From Luteitalea sp. TBR-22 (lineage in GTDB: Bacteria; Acidobacteriota; Vicinamibacteria; Vicinamibacterales; Vicinamibacteraceae), in the NCBI RefSeq assembly GCF_016865485.1, contig NZ_AP024452.1, forward strand, positions 5,974,501 to 6,038,500: a DNA stretch of 64,000 nt, given 5' to 3'. Shown piece after piece: positions 17,445 to 26,548 of this stretch. The position numbers and the translations under genes are program-made. Below the pieces are notes generated by a model that saw nothing but the letters and a program-made list of their open reading frames with translations, was not told where the DNA came from and searched no databases. How positions within the stretch are numbered: position 1 is the first letter of the stretch; every line of letters begins with the position of its first letter.

Positions 17445-18185
17445 ATGCAACTGCTTCATCGTGTCGCGTTGATCACCGGCGGCAAGCGCATCGGCCAGGT
17501 CGTGGCCGAGGAACTCGCCCGCGCCGGCGCCGACGTGGTGCTGTCGTATCGCTCCTCGCGGCAGGAAGCGGAGGACACGGCCGCGCGCGTCCAGGCGCTC
17601 GGTCGACAGGCGCTGGTGCTGCAGGCGGACGTGAGTCGTCCCGAGGACTGCGCACGGCTGGCGCGCGACGTCGATGCGCGCCTCAGCAGCCTCGACATCG
17701 TCGTGAACATGGCGTCGACGTACGTGTCGCGCCCGCTCGAGGCGATCGACGCCGCGGCATGGCGCGCCGACATCGACGCCAACCTGTCGTCGGCCTTCCA
17801 CGTGACGCACGCGATGCTGCCACTGCTGCGGCGACGCACGCCGGCGCACGTGGTGAACTTCACCGACTGGTTACCGGCCAGCGGCCGGGCCGGCTACACG
17901 GGGTTCGTCGCGTACTACGTCGCGAAGGCCGGCGTGAAGGCGCTGACCGAGGCGCTGGCGCTCGAGCTCGCCTCCGAGCGCATCCTCGTGAACGCCATCG
18001 CGCCTGGCCCCATCGTCCCGCCGCCGGACCTGAGCGAGGAAGAGAAACGCGAGGTCGCCGAGGCCACGCCGCTGCAGCGCTGGGGCGGCGAGCTCGAGAT
18101 CGCGCGCGCCGTGATGCTGCTCGTGACCACGCAGTTCATCACCGGCGAGACGATTCGCGTCGACGGCGGACGGCACGTGAAGTAG
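17445..18185 (+). CDS. SDR-family oxidoreductase (FolM/pteridine reductase-like)
   Basis: A 246-aa NAD(P)-dependent short-chain dehydrogenase. The Rossmann loop ALITGGKRIGQVVAEELARAG lacks the usual third Gly and resembles FolM/PTR1 pteridine reductases. VNMAS stands for the NNAG motif and YYVAKAGVKALTEALALEL carries the catalytic Tyr-x3-Lys. IAPGPIVPPP and the ITGETIRVDGGRHVK C-terminus are typical. The ATG at 17445 places the glycine loop at residue 10; an upstream ATG would translate a repeat element. Pteridine or quinonoid substrates are possible but not established. Confidence 0.88.
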   Translation: MQLLHRVALITGGKRIGQVVAEELARAGADVVLSYRSSRQEAEDTAARVQALGRQALVLQADVSRPEDCARLARDVDARLSSLDIVVNMASTYVSRPLEAIDAAAWRADIDANLSSAFHVTHAMLPLLRRRTPAHVVNFTDWLPASGRAGYTGFVAYYVAKAGVKALTEALALELASERILVNAIAPGPIVPPPDLSEEEKREVAEATPLQRWGGELEIARAVMLLVTTQFITGETIRVDGGRHVK

Positions 18186-18186
18186 G

Positions 18187-18208
18187 GTCGGGCACCGGGC
18201 ACCGGGTA
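18187..18208. repeat. GGGCACC heptamer array
   Basis: Two exact GGGCACC copies and a GGGTAAG variant directly follow the SDR stop codon. The convergent esterase gene begins its own array 37 bases on. Confidence 0.65.
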
Positions 18209-18244
18209 AGGCGACATCGGCGACGAGCGGGCGGACTCTCGAAA

Positions 18245-19882
18245 TCAGTGTGCTCTCTGGGCCCTGAGCCTTGAGCCCTGGGCCTGGTCCCCGCCCACCC
18301 GCGCGCTGATCCAGTCGCCGACCTTCTGCTCCCATACGCGCCAGGCGGGTTCCTCGTGCCACGCCTCCATGCCGTGTGGCGCGCCCTCGATTTCGATGCC
18401 CTCGGCGTTGGCGAGATTGACGGCCAGGTGCATGAGATAGGCGCGGTACTCCGCGACGAGCCGGTCGGCGGTGCCGACGACGAGCAGCGTGGGCGGCTGC
18501 GACCTGGCCGACTCGGGCGACTGGTGTAGCGGGGAGTGCTGGCGCAACGTGGCCACCGCCGCGTCGTCAAGGCGCGTGATGCCGAACAGTCGTCGGGCCA
18601 GCGAGCGCGGGTTGGACGGGTCACCGGCCATCGCCTCGAGGTCGTACACGCCGTAGAACGAGACGATGCCCGCGAGTAAGGGGTCGCGGCTGCCGACCAG
18701 CGTCACGAGCTGCCCGCTCGCGGACTCGCCGACCAGCACGAGGCGCTTCGGGTCGATGCGCAGGTCCGTTGCGTGCGCGCGGACGTACTGCAGCGCGGCC
18801 TGCACGTCGGCCACCTGCTCGCGGTTGGTGACGGCGGGCGTGAGCCGGTAGTCGATCGACACCCACGCCAGGCCGCGAGAGGCGGCCAGCGCCAGCATCG
18901 GCGCGATGTAGGTGACGCGGTCGCCGGCCTCCCAGCCGCCGCCGTGCACCAGCACGACGGCGCCGTGCGGTCCGGGCGTCGAGGGCACCCACGCATCGAG
19001 GGAGAGCCCGTGGGCCGTGTCGTACACGACGCGCTTGCGGAGTCCGTCGGCCCTGGCGGCCGCGCGCGCGGCGGCCGGCACCAGCCCGACCCGTGGCGCC
19101 AGCGACGCGATCAGCGCCGCCTTGTAGCCCCACTGCGAGGGCCACCAGTTCTCCACGCGATGGCTCGCGCCGGGCACCTCCACCACCTCGCATGCCGCGG
19201 TGGCCTTCGCGCACGCGGTGCGGGCCTCGGCCACGGGCACCTCCGAGTCGGCGCCGCCATGGACGATGCGCGTGGGGACGGCCGGGAGCGTGGCACCGGC
19301 GAAGCGGCCGCCGACGATCACGACCGACGCCGGCGCTGCCGGCGCACCGGCGAACCGACCGAGCCGCAGTTCGAGCAGGCGGGCCGCGACCCGCAGTGCG
19401 ACGGGCGCCGCGCTGTCTTCGGCCACCAGCACCGTCCTGTATTGGTCGACGTGCAGTGCCGCGGCGTGGCACGTCGTGAGCATCCGCAGCGCCGCCGTGA
19501 GGTCCTCGGCCGCGGCATCACCGCCACCAGACCGGTAGTCGACCGTCGCAGCGACGTATCCGGCGTCGCCGAACAGCTCGACGAGCTGGCCGACGTACGA
19601 CGAGCGCTGGCCGACCGTGCCCTTGCCGCCGCGCAGCACCACGGCGAGAGGTCGCGCCGCCGTATCGGCGTGCGGGTACACGTCGAGCGCGAGCGGCTCG
19701 CGGGTGCTCCCGCCGAACCGCACGTTCATCAGCCCCCCCGGCAGCAGCGCGCCGCCCTGTGTGCCCGCCGGCTTCAGCGGCAGGCAGTCCTTGGCGGCCG
19801 GTTGCGCGTGGGCGGGCTGCCCCGCACCTGTCACGACGAACAGCAGGGCGACGCCGAGCACCTCCGCAAGCCGGTTGCGCAT
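18245..19882 (-). CDS. Exported tandem alpha/beta-hydrolase (esterase/lipase family)
   Basis: A 545-aa protein: signal peptide (residues 1-26, VALLFVVTGAGQPAHA), an N-terminal alpha/beta-hydrolase-like half and a C-terminal BD-FAE/HSL-type half. The second half has the oxyanion motif HGGGWEAGD and nucleophile GESASG, with late Asp and His in VVGTADRL and GAPHGMEAWH. The first half shows only VAEDSAAPVAL where the nucleophile elbow should be, and looks degenerate. An ATG at 19891 is an alternative start. The last dozen residues (QGSRLRAQRAH) are encoded by a GGCTCAG heptamer array, so the original C-terminus has been extended. Confidence 0.83.
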   Translation of the reverse strand: MRNRLAEVLGVALLFVVTGAGQPAHAQPAAKDCLPLKPAGTQGGALLPGGLMNVRFGGSTREPLALDVYPHADTAARPLAVVLRGGKGTVGQRSSYVGQLVELFGDAGYVAATVDYRSGGGDAAAEDLTAALRMLTTCHAAALHVDQYRTVLVAEDSAAPVALRVAARLLELRLGRFAGAPAAPASVVIVGGRFAGATLPAVPTRIVHGGADSEVPVAEARTACAKATAACEVVEVPGASHRVENWWPSQWGYKAALIASLAPRVGLVPAAARAAARADGLRKRVVYDTAHGLSLDAWVPSTPGPHGAVVLVHGGGWEAGDRVTYIAPMLALAASRGLAWVSIDYRLTPAVTNREQVADVQAALQYVRAHATDLRIDPKRLVLVGESASGQLVTLVGSRDPLLAGIVSFYGVYDLEAMAGDPSNPRSLARRLFGITRLDDAAVATLRQHSPLHQSPESARSQPPTLLVVGTADRLVAEYRAYLMHLAVNLANAEGIEIEGAPHGMEAWHEEPAWRVWEQKVGDWISARVGGDQAQGSRLRAQRAH

Positions 19883-20114
19883 GTGCCGCATTATCGGCCA
19901 GCGTGGGGCCGGCGCGACCAACCGCGGCCCGGATGGCTTGACCGGAACTCGACACACTCTCGACGCGGCGCCGACCCGAGCCCCGTGACACGCCCACGGC
20001 GATACGGCAAGCTACTGCCCGCACGAAGCTCATGCCTGCCTCGCACTCCTGGTTTCGAGGCCCGAAGCGACTCCTCTGGCCGACACCCTCTGGTGGCAGT
20101 GGACTCGCGGCGGG

Positions 20115-21248
20115 ATGACGTCGCCGGGCCGCGCGGTGTACCCGCACCAGGCTGGCGACATCACCGCACTGTGGCAGCCAGCAGCAGATGGCGCCGTCGT
20201 CGCGTTGATCGCGGGGCCTCGCTTCCGGTCGCGTACATGGCTGGCTCCGCTCGGGACGCCCGCGGGACTCGACGTGACGTTCGTGAATCCCGACCTCAGG
20301 CACACGCGGACCGCGTCAGGCGCAGACACCCCGCTGCTGCGTCGCGCGGCGGCGGACACCGGTCTCCCGTGGACGCTCGTGTTCGCCGATGCGCCTGCGA
20401 CGTCAGGCTCCGAAGACGACGGCGCACGGCGAACCGTGATCCTCGCCGGGCTTGGCCTGCTGATGGTGGTGGTCGCCTCCGGCGCCGTCATCGTGGCGCG
20501 CGGGGTCGCACACGAACTCGAGGTCGCGCGCCTGCAGTCGGACTTCGTATCGGCCGTGTCGCACGAGTTCCGCACGCCCCTCACGTCGCTGCAGCAGTTC
20601 ACCGAACTCCTCAACGACGCGCCGGAGCCCCCGAGCGAGAAGCGCCGCCTCTTCTACCTGGCGCAGGCGCGGGCCGTGGGTCGGCTGCAGCACCTCGTCG
20701 AGACGCTCCTCGATTTCGGGCGCATGGAGGCCGGCGCCTACACGTACCGGATGACGCGGGTGGCCGTGGAGACGCTGGTGACCGCCGTCGTGCACACCTT
20801 CAGGCGAGATGGTGCGCCCACGGACTTCGTGGTCGGGTGCCGGATCGACCCTGCCTGCGGTGACGTCGTCGCCGATGACGAGGCCCTCGGTCGTGCCCTG
20901 CGCAACCTGCTGGAGAACGCCGTGAAGTACTCCGGGGACGGCCGCCGCATCGACGTCCTGGCCGAACGCGTCGGCGACACCGTGGCGATCAGCGTGCGCG
21001 ACGAGGGCCTCGGCGTGCCGCACGCCGAGCAGTCGAGGATCTTCACGAAGTTCGTGCGCGGCGCCTCCAGCCGCACCTATGGCATCAATGGCAGTGGCAT
21101 CGGCCTGGCCATGGTGCGCGAGATCGTCCGCGCGCACGATGGCGACATCACCGTCGAGAGCGATGGCCGTCGCGGCAGTACGTTCACGGTGCGGCTACCG
21201 GCGGCGCAGGCCGCCACGGATGACTGCGCGAGGGATCGAGTGTCATGA
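20115..21248 (+). CDS. Sensor histidine kinase (possibly N-terminally truncated)
   Basis: A 377-aa kinase. Residues 1-105 are extracytoplasmic, then one helix (VILAGLGLLMVVVASGAVIV), a dimerisation domain with phospho-acceptor His in SHEFRTPLTSLQQF, and an HATPase domain (NLLENAVKYSG, DEGLGVP, GSGIGLAMVREIV). The partner response regulator overlaps by ATGA. No first membrane helix or export signal precedes the sensing region. A frame shifted by one base upstream encodes an ATG at 20032 followed by RGPKRLLWP, and the kinase frame itself reads LWWQWTRGG before the ATG. A small deletion or frameshift may therefore have removed the original N-terminus. Confidence 0.85.
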   Translation: MTSPGRAVYPHQAGDITALWQPAADGAVVALIAGPRFRSRTWLAPLGTPAGLDVTFVNPDLRHTRTASGADTPLLRRAAADTGLPWTLVFADAPATSGSEDDGARRTVILAGLGLLMVVVASGAVIVARGVAHELEVARLQSDFVSAVSHEFRTPLTSLQQFTELLNDAPEPPSEKRRLFYLAQARAVGRLQHLVETLLDFGRMEAGAYTYRMTRVAVETLVTAVVHTFRRDGAPTDFVVGCRIDPACGDVVADDEALGRALRNLLENAVKYSGDGRRIDVLAERVGDTVAISVRDEGLGVPHAEQSRIFTKFVRGASSRTYGINGSGIGLAMVREIVRAHDGDITVESDGRRGSTFTVRLPAAQAATDDCARDRVS

Positions 21249-21925
21249 GTCGCATCCTCATCATCGAAGACGACCCGGACATCGCCCTGGGTCTGCAGGA
21301 GGACCTGGCGCGGCACGGGCACGACACCGACGTCGCACGAGACGGCGAGGCGGGGCTTCGCCGCGCGCGCGACGGGGCGTGGGACGTCATCCTGCTCGAC
21401 GTGATGCTGCCGCTGCGCGATGGCTTCGAGGTCTGCCGCGAACTCCGGCGGTTGCGGGTGAAGACGCCGGTGATCATGCTCACCGCGCGCACGCAGGAGG
21501 CCGAGAAGGTGCTCGGGCTCGAGGTTGGCGCCGACGACTACGTGACCAAGCCGTTCAGCGCCGCCGAACTGCGCGCGCGGATCAAGGCCGTGACCCGCCG
21601 GTTCGCCGACGACGATGACAGCGCGGGCACGTACCGGTTCGGCCAGTGCGAGGTGGACTTCGATCGGGCGGAACTCCGGCGGGCAGGCGTGGTCGTGGAC
21701 GTGACGGCGCTCGAGTTGCGCCTGCTTCGGGTGTTCTCGCGCAGTCGCGGCCGCGTCCTCACCCGTGAGCAGTTGATCCGGCAGGCCTGGGGCGACAACG
21801 TGTACATCGGCGATCGCGTGGTCGACACGCACATCCTGAACCTGCGCAAGAAGGTGGAGGCGGTGCCGACCTCCCCGCAGCACATCAGGAGCGTGCGCGG
21901 CATCGGGTACCGGTTCGATGGCTGA
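21245..21925 (+). CDS. OmpR/PhoB-family response regulator
   Basis: A 226-aa regulator. The receiver domain (residues 1-118) has the acidic pair in IIEDDPDIA, phospho-acceptor Asp in ILLDVMLPLRDGFEV, Thr in MLTAR and Lys in TKPFSAAEL. The C-terminal winged helix (about 130-225) includes LTREQLIRQAWGD, VVDTHILNLRKKVE and VRGIGYRF, which binds DNA. It overlaps the kinase gene by four bases (ATGA), so the pair is translationally coupled. Possible targets include the propeller-protein gene 76 bases downstream on the same strand. Confidence 0.95.
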   Translation: MSRILIIEDDPDIALGLQEDLARHGHDTDVARDGEAGLRRARDGAWDVILLDVMLPLRDGFEVCRELRRLRVKTPVIMLTARTQEAEKVLGLEVGADDYVTKPFSAAELRARIKAVTRRFADDDDSAGTYRFGQCEVDFDRAELRRAGVVVDVTALELRLLRVFSRSRGRVLTREQLIRQAWGDNVYIGDRVVDTHILNLRKKVEAVPTSPQHIRSVRGIGYRFDG

Positions 21926-22001
21926 CGGCTCGACGCAAACTCCACGCGCGCTGGGTGAGGGGTCGACGACGGCTGCCTAGAGTGACGCCAGGAGGCTCGA
22001 C

Positions 22002-24068
22002 ATGAAGACCCGTATCCTGATGCACGTCACCACAGCGGCGCTGCTCACCGCACTGTCCGGCAGCCTTGCCGCTCAAGGCCCCGCCTCGTCGGCGCAGGCC
22101 CTGCTGCGGACAGCCACCGACACGGAGGTCGTCGATGGCGACCCGAAGCGCGCGATCCCGCAGTACCTGGCCATCGTCGAACGCTACGGCAGCACTGACA
22201 GGGCCACGGCTGCGCAGGCACTGCTGCGCGCGGCGGAAGCGTATCGCAAGCTCGGCGACCCGCAGGCCGCGCGGGCCTATCAGCGACTGGTGGCCCAGTA
22301 CCCTGACCAGCCCTCGGCCCTGAAGGTCGCGCGCACCCGCCTCTCGGCGACCACCGCGCAGGCGACCACCACGCCGGCCGTCCGCTCGCTGTGGAGTGGC
22401 GCCGACGTCGATCATCGCGGGCGCGTGTCGCATGACGGCAGGTACCTGTCGGGGGGCGACCGCACCGGGCGCGGCATGCTGATGATCCGCGACCTGGCTA
22501 CCGGAGAGATGACCAGGCTCACGTCCGGCACGAAGCCCTACGAGTACGTGGAGCACTCGATCTTCTCGCCCGACGACACCAGGCTGGCCTACGTCTGGCT
22601 GAACGAGCGTCTTCGCTACGACCTGCGCGTCATCGATCGCACCGGCGGCCAGCCCCGGGTGCTGTACGAGTTGCCGGCGAAGGGCTGGATGCAGCCGTTC
22701 GACTGGTCGCCTGACGGCCGCCACATCGCCGTGCAGGTGAACACCGACGGCGTCCAGAAACTCGTCCTGGTATCGGTCGCCGACGACGCCGTCCGCGTGC
22801 TCAAGACGTTCGACTGGCGGTCGCCCATGAACATGAGCTTCTCGCCGGATGGCCGCTTCATCGCCTACGACCACTCACCGACCGACGATGGCCGGGCGCG
22901 CGACGTGTTCGTGATCGCCGTCGATGGTTCGCGGGAAGCGACGCTCGTCGATCACACGGCACACGACCAGGTGCTCGGGTGGTTCCCCGACGGCAAGCGC
23001 CTGCTCATCACGAGCGACCGGTCAGGCTCCAACGATGCCTACGCGCTCGACGTCGTCGATGGCCGGGCCGCGGGGGAGCCTCGGCTGGTCAAGCGCGACA
23101 TCGACTTCGTGGCCGCACCGATGGGGTTCACGCGGCGGGGCGAGTTCGTCTACGGCATCCGGCCACGCTCGGCCGACGTGCACATCGCGTCGATCGACCC
23201 CACCACGGGCCGGGCCACGGCGGCCGAGCGTCCCGTCGGCGGTGGCTTCACGGGCAACCGGTTCGTGGGCACGTGGTCACCCGACGGTGCGTCGATGGCC
23301 TACCTGTCGTCTCGCCCTTACCAGAACAACCTCCGCATGCTGTCGGTGGCCTCGACGCACTCAGGCGAGGTGCGCACCGTGCCCGTCGCGCTCAACTGGT
23401 TCTACCCCCTCGTGTCATGGGCACCCGATGGGCGCCACCTGATCCTCGATGGCCAGGACGTCAAGGGTCGGTTCGGCCTGCAGCGCGTCGACCTCTCGTC
23501 CGGGCGCGTCGAGTTGCTGCTCGCAGCCGACGGCGCCGACAGCGCCAACAGCAGCTATCCGGTCGTCCATTCGCCGGACGGCCGGTTCCTGTACCTCGTG
23601 ACGCAGTCGGGTCACGTCACGCGGCGCGAGATCGCCACGGGCGCGACGTCGGTCGTCGCACAGGGGCCGATCGTGACTTTCGCGCTGTCGCGCGACGGAC
23701 GCACGTTGGCGGTGGTGCGGAGGCGATCGGCGGACGGCCGTGCGGTCGACCTCACGGCGACCGCGCCGTCGACCGACATCATCGAGGTGGCCCCAGTCGA
23801 CGGCGGTCCGGCGCGCCAGGTCTTCACCGGTTCGCAACTGGGCCAGGCGCTGGCGTGGGCGCCAGATGGCCAGTCCATCTACGTCGCCCAGATGCCGGCG
23901 GGAACCGTCTGGCGCGTGCCTGCCGCGGGTGGGCCCGCCCAGGAACTGCCGATGAAGGTCGCAGGACTCACGCACATCAGCGTCCATCCGGACGGCAGGC
24001 AGATTGCCCTCAGTGGACGGACGCAGCAGCGCGAGGTGCTGGCGCTGGACCTCCGCGACGGACGGTGA
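22002..24068 (+). CDS. Exported TPR plus TolB-like (PD40) beta-propeller protein
   Basis: A 688-aa protein. Signal peptide at residues 1-24 (LLTALSGSLAAQ). Residues about 25-115 are helical TPR-like repeats (AIPQYLAIVERYG, AAQALLRAAEAYRKLGD). From about 130 on there are repeated WD40-like/PD40 blades with the SPDG signature: FSPDDTRLAY, WSPDGRHIAV, FSPDGRFIAY, WSPDGASMAYLSS, WAPDGRHLIL, HSPDGRFLYL, WAPDGQSIYV. Such propellers bind proteins or ligands in the periplasm; no catalytic motif is visible. GGAGG eight bases before the ATG supports the start. The two-component system lies immediately upstream. Confidence 0.82.
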   Translation: MKTRILMHVTTAALLTALSGSLAAQGPASSAQALLRTATDTEVVDGDPKRAIPQYLAIVERYGSTDRATAAQALLRAAEAYRKLGDPQAARAYQRLVAQYPDQPSALKVARTRLSATTAQATTTPAVRSLWSGADVDHRGRVSHDGRYLSGGDRTGRGMLMIRDLATGEMTRLTSGTKPYEYVEHSIFSPDDTRLAYVWLNERLRYDLRVIDRTGGQPRVLYELPAKGWMQPFDWSPDGRHIAVQVNTDGVQKLVLVSVADDAVRVLKTFDWRSPMNMSFSPDGRFIAYDHSPTDDGRARDVFVIAVDGSREATLVDHTAHDQVLGWFPDGKRLLITSDRSGSNDAYALDVVDGRAAGEPRLVKRDIDFVAAPMGFTRRGEFVYGIRPRSADVHIASIDPTTGRATAAERPVGGGFTGNRFVGTWSPDGASMAYLSSRPYQNNLRMLSVASTHSGEVRTVPVALNWFYPLVSWAPDGRHLILDGQDVKGRFGLQRVDLSSGRVELLLAADGADSANSSYPVVHSPDGRFLYLVTQSGHVTRREIATGATSVVAQGPIVTFALSRDGRTLAVVRRRSADGRAVDLTATAPSTDIIEVAPVDGGPARQVFTGSQLGQALAWAPDGQSIYVAQMPAGTVWRVPAAGGPAQELPMKVAGLTHISVHPDGRQIALSGRTQQREVLALDLRDGR

Positions 24069-24083
24069 GGGCCGGCGGCACGA

Positions 24084-24103
24084 CACATTACCGTGGTAAT
24101 GTG
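24084..24103. promoter_or_regulatory. Palindromic operator of the vapBC pair
   Basis: CACATTACC and GGTAATGTG form a perfect 9-base inverted repeat around a GT centre, ending six bases before the antitoxin ATG at 24109. It is AT-rich compared with its surroundings and could include the -10 region. AbrB-type antitoxins usually repress their own operon through such sites, so autoregulation is inferred. Confidence 0.75.
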
Positions 24104-24108
24104 CGCTC

Positions 24109-24372
24109 ATGGTCATCACACGTTCACGGCTGACCGCCCAGGGCCAGGTCTCGGTGCCGGCAGAGGTGCGACGCAAGCTCGGCATCGGGCCCGGGAGCCT
24201 GCTGGAGTGGACACAGGAGGGCGACGCGATCGTCGTCCGACGCTCGGGCACATACACCTCCGAGGACATCCAGCACGCCCTCTTCGGTGATGCGTCCCCC
24301 GAGCGGCGGTCCCTTCGCGCCTTGAAGGAAGGTATCCGGGCGCACGTCCGGGCCCGCCATGCGCGCGGTTGA
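24109..24372 (+). CDS. vapB: AbrB/SpoVT-type antitoxin
   Basis: An 87-aa swapped-hairpin DNA-binding protein. The N-terminal domain reads RSRLTAQGQVSVPAEVRRKL then GIGPGSLLEW, the standard AbrB/MazE fold. The C-terminal half (SEDIQHALFGDASPERRS onward) would wrap and inhibit the toxin. It overlaps the PIN toxin gene by 14 bases and is preceded by a palindromic operator, the usual arrangement of a type II toxin-antitoxin module. Confidence 0.9.
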   Translation: MVITRSRLTAQGQVSVPAEVRRKLGIGPGSLLEWTQEGDAIVVRRSGTYTSEDIQHALFGDASPERRSLRALKEGIRAHVRARHARG

Positions 24373-24739
24373 CACCAACGTGCTCGTCCGCCTGCTGACG
24401 CGGGATGACGCCAGGCAGGCGGCCGCCGCGGATGCCTTCGTGCAGCCGGGAGCGTGGGTGTCGGTCGTCGTCCTCGTCGAGGCGATGTGGGTACTCGGCA
24501 CCGTCTACGAGCGCGATGCAAGGCAGATCGCCCTGGCCCTCGAGATGCTGCTGAACCATCGGAGCCTGGTGCTCCAGCACGCCGATGCCGCGCAGGCCGC
24601 GCTCCAGGTGTTCCGGCGCCGTCCGGCCCTGGGCTTCTCCGACTGCCTGGTGGTCGAACTGGCCAGGGCGGCAGGGCACGTACCTCTCGCCACCTTCGAT
24701 CGCGCCCTCGGCAAGCTCGAGGGCACAGCCAGGCTCTGA
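24359..24739 (+). CDS. vapC: PIN-domain toxin (VapC-type ribonuclease)
   Basis: A 126-aa Mg-dependent RNase. All four acidic residues are visible: Asp5 (AVDTNVLVRLL), Glu41 (VEAMWVLG), Asp95 (GFSDCLVVELA) and Asp114 (ATFDRALGKL). VapC enzymes cleave tRNAs or rRNA; the target here cannot be read from the sequence. It begins inside the antitoxin gene, so the two are co-translated. The intact catalytic set suggests an active toxin. Confidence 0.92.
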   Translation: MRAVDTNVLVRLLTRDDARQAAAADAFVQPGAWVSVVVLVEAMWVLGTVYERDARQIALALEMLLNHRSLVLQHADAAQAALQVFRRRPALGFSDCLVVELARAAGHVPLATFDRALGKLEGTARL

Positions 24740-24793
24740 CTCCGGGAGACAACGGCAGCGGGAAGAGCGACCATTCGGCGCACTGGCGCGATA

Positions 24794-26548
24794 ATGCGGG
24801 CCTTGCACACACGGTACGCCGCCTCGCTCCTGCTGCTGGCCCTCGCGGTCGGCTGCGCCCGCCCGACCACGCCCGAGGCGACGGCCGGTTCGGTCCCGGC
24901 AGCCTGGCCGCACCGCCTCGACGCCCCCGTCGCGACGGGTGAACACGGCATGGTCGTCACCGACGCACCGCTGGCGACGCAGGTCGGCCTCGACGTGCTG
25001 CGCGCAGGAGGGACCGCCGTCGATGCGAGCATCGCCGTCGCCTTCGCACTCGCGGTCGTGTGGCCCGAAGCCGGCAACGTCGGCGGTGGCGGCCTTGCGG
25101 TGCTGCACGTGAACGGCTCGACGACCGCACTCGACTTCCGGGAGACGGCTCCCGGCGCCGCGCATCGCGACATGTACCTCGATGCCGCCGGTGCACCGAC
25201 GGACCGATCCGTGACCGGGCACCTGGCCGCCGGCGTACCGGGCAGTGTTGCCGGGCTCTGGGAGCTGCATCGCCGGCACGGCACGCGCCCCTGGGCCGAC
25301 CTCCTGCAGCCCGCCATCGCACTCGCCGAGCAGGGCTTCCTGGTAGGTCGCGACGTCTCAGGCGACATCACGGCCGAGGCGTCGCGCCTGGCGCGCTTCC
25401 CCGAGTCGGCGCGGCTGTTCCTGCCCGGCGGCGCGCCCCTCGCGCCGGAGGCACGATTGGCCAATCCCGACCTCGCACGCGTGCTGTCACGCATCGCGCA
25501 GCGCGGGCGCGACGGCTTCTACACGGGCGAGACGGCCGACCTCCTCGTGGCCGAGATGCGTCGCGGTGGCGGCATCATCACGCACGACGACCTGGCCGGC
25601 TATGCCGCTCGCTGGCGCGACCCCATCGTGTTCACCTACCGCGGACACCGCATCGCCAGCATGCCCCCGCCCTCGTCAGGCGGCGTGACGCTGGCGATGA
25701 TCGCGCAACAGCTCGAGTCTCACGACCTGAAGGCCCTCGGCTGGCGCTCCGCCACGACGGCACACCTGCAGGCCGAAGCGATGCGGCGCGCCTTCGCCGT
25801 TCGCAACGAGCAGCTCGGCGACTCCGACTTCGTCAAGGTCGACATCCTCAGGCTGTCGTCGAGGGCCTTCGCGCAGCAGCTCGCCCGCTCGATCAGGAGC
25901 GACCGCGCCACGCCGTCGTCGGAGGTCTCCGGCCGGACCGGTGCGGGCCCCGACGGGCCGCATACCACGCACTTCTCGGTGGCCGACCGCTTCGGGAACG
26001 CGGTGGCCCTCACGACCACGATCAACTCCGGTTTCGGCTCGGCGGTGACGGTGACGGGCGCGGGCTTCCTGCTGAACAACGAGATGGACGACTTCGCCAG
26101 CAAGCCGGGCGCCCCCAACCAGTTCGGCCTGGTGCAGGGCGAGGCCAACGCCATCGCGCCTGGCAAGCGCATGCTCTCCGCGATGACCCCCACGATCGTC
26201 TTCGGTGGGGACGGCGCGCCAGCGCTGGTGACCGGCGCGAGCGGTGGGCCCTACATCATCACGACCGTCTTCCAGCTGCTGTCGGCCATCGTCGATCACG
26301 GCGTCGACGTCGGCGCGGCGATGAGCGGTCCCCGCATCCATCACCAGCACCTGCCGGACGCGATCGCCCTGGAGAAGGACGGCTTCGACGCGGCCACCAC
26401 GGCCGCCCTCGAGCGACTCGGGCACCGACTCACCTTCTTCGAGGTGCCCTCGACGGGCTGGACTGTCGCCGCGACGATCACGCGCAAGAACGGCCAGTGG
26501 CGCGGCATGGCCGACCCGCGCCTGCACGGCTCCGCGGCCGGGTATTAG
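24794..26548 (+). CDS. ggt: Gamma-glutamyltransferase (lipoprotein-like signal)
   Basis: An N-terminal-nucleophile hydrolase of 584 aa that transfers or hydrolyses gamma-glutamyl groups, for example from glutathione. The N-terminus has a lipobox (LLLLALAVGC), suggesting an envelope-anchored form. The heavy-chain core includes GGTAVDASIAVAFAL and NVGGGG. Autoprocessing is expected at the Thr of TTHFSVADRFGNAV, and the light chain has NNEMDDF, MSAMTP-type LSAMTPTIVF and GASGGPYIITT. The single polypeptide should mature into two subunits. The stop is followed by a REP-like pair and a heptamer array. Confidence 0.93.
   Translation: MRALHTRYAASLLLLALAVGCARPTTPEATAGSVPAAWPHRLDAPVATGEHGMVVTDAPLATQVGLDVLRAGGTAVDASIAVAFALAVVWPEAGNVGGGGLAVLHVNGSTTALDFRETAPGAAHRDMYLDAAGAPTDRSVTGHLAAGVPGSVAGLWELHRRHGTRPWADLLQPAIALAEQGFLVGRDVSGDITAEASRLARFPESARLFLPGGAPLAPEARLANPDLARVLSRIAQRGRDGFYTGETADLLVAEMRRGGGIITHDDLAGYAARWRDPIVFTYRGHRIASMPPPSSGGVTLAMIAQQLESHDLKALGWRSATTAHLQAEAMRRAFAVRNEQLGDSDFVKVDILRLSSRAFAQQLARSIRSDRATPSSEVSGRTGAGPDGPHTTHFSVADRFGNAVALTTTINSGFGSAVTVTGAGFLLNNEMDDFASKPGAPNQFGLVQGEANAIAPGKRMLSAMTPTIVFGGDGAPALVTGASGGPYIITTVFQLLSAIVDHGVDVGAAMSGPRIHHQHLPDAIALEKDGFDAATTAALERLGHRLTFFEVPSTGWTVAATITRKNGQWRGMADPRLHGSAAGY

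Noticed and set aside
20032-20118. A separate small gene of 28 codons
   Set aside because: It is too short and lacks a good ribosome-binding site. It is treated as a possible remnant of the kinase N-terminus.
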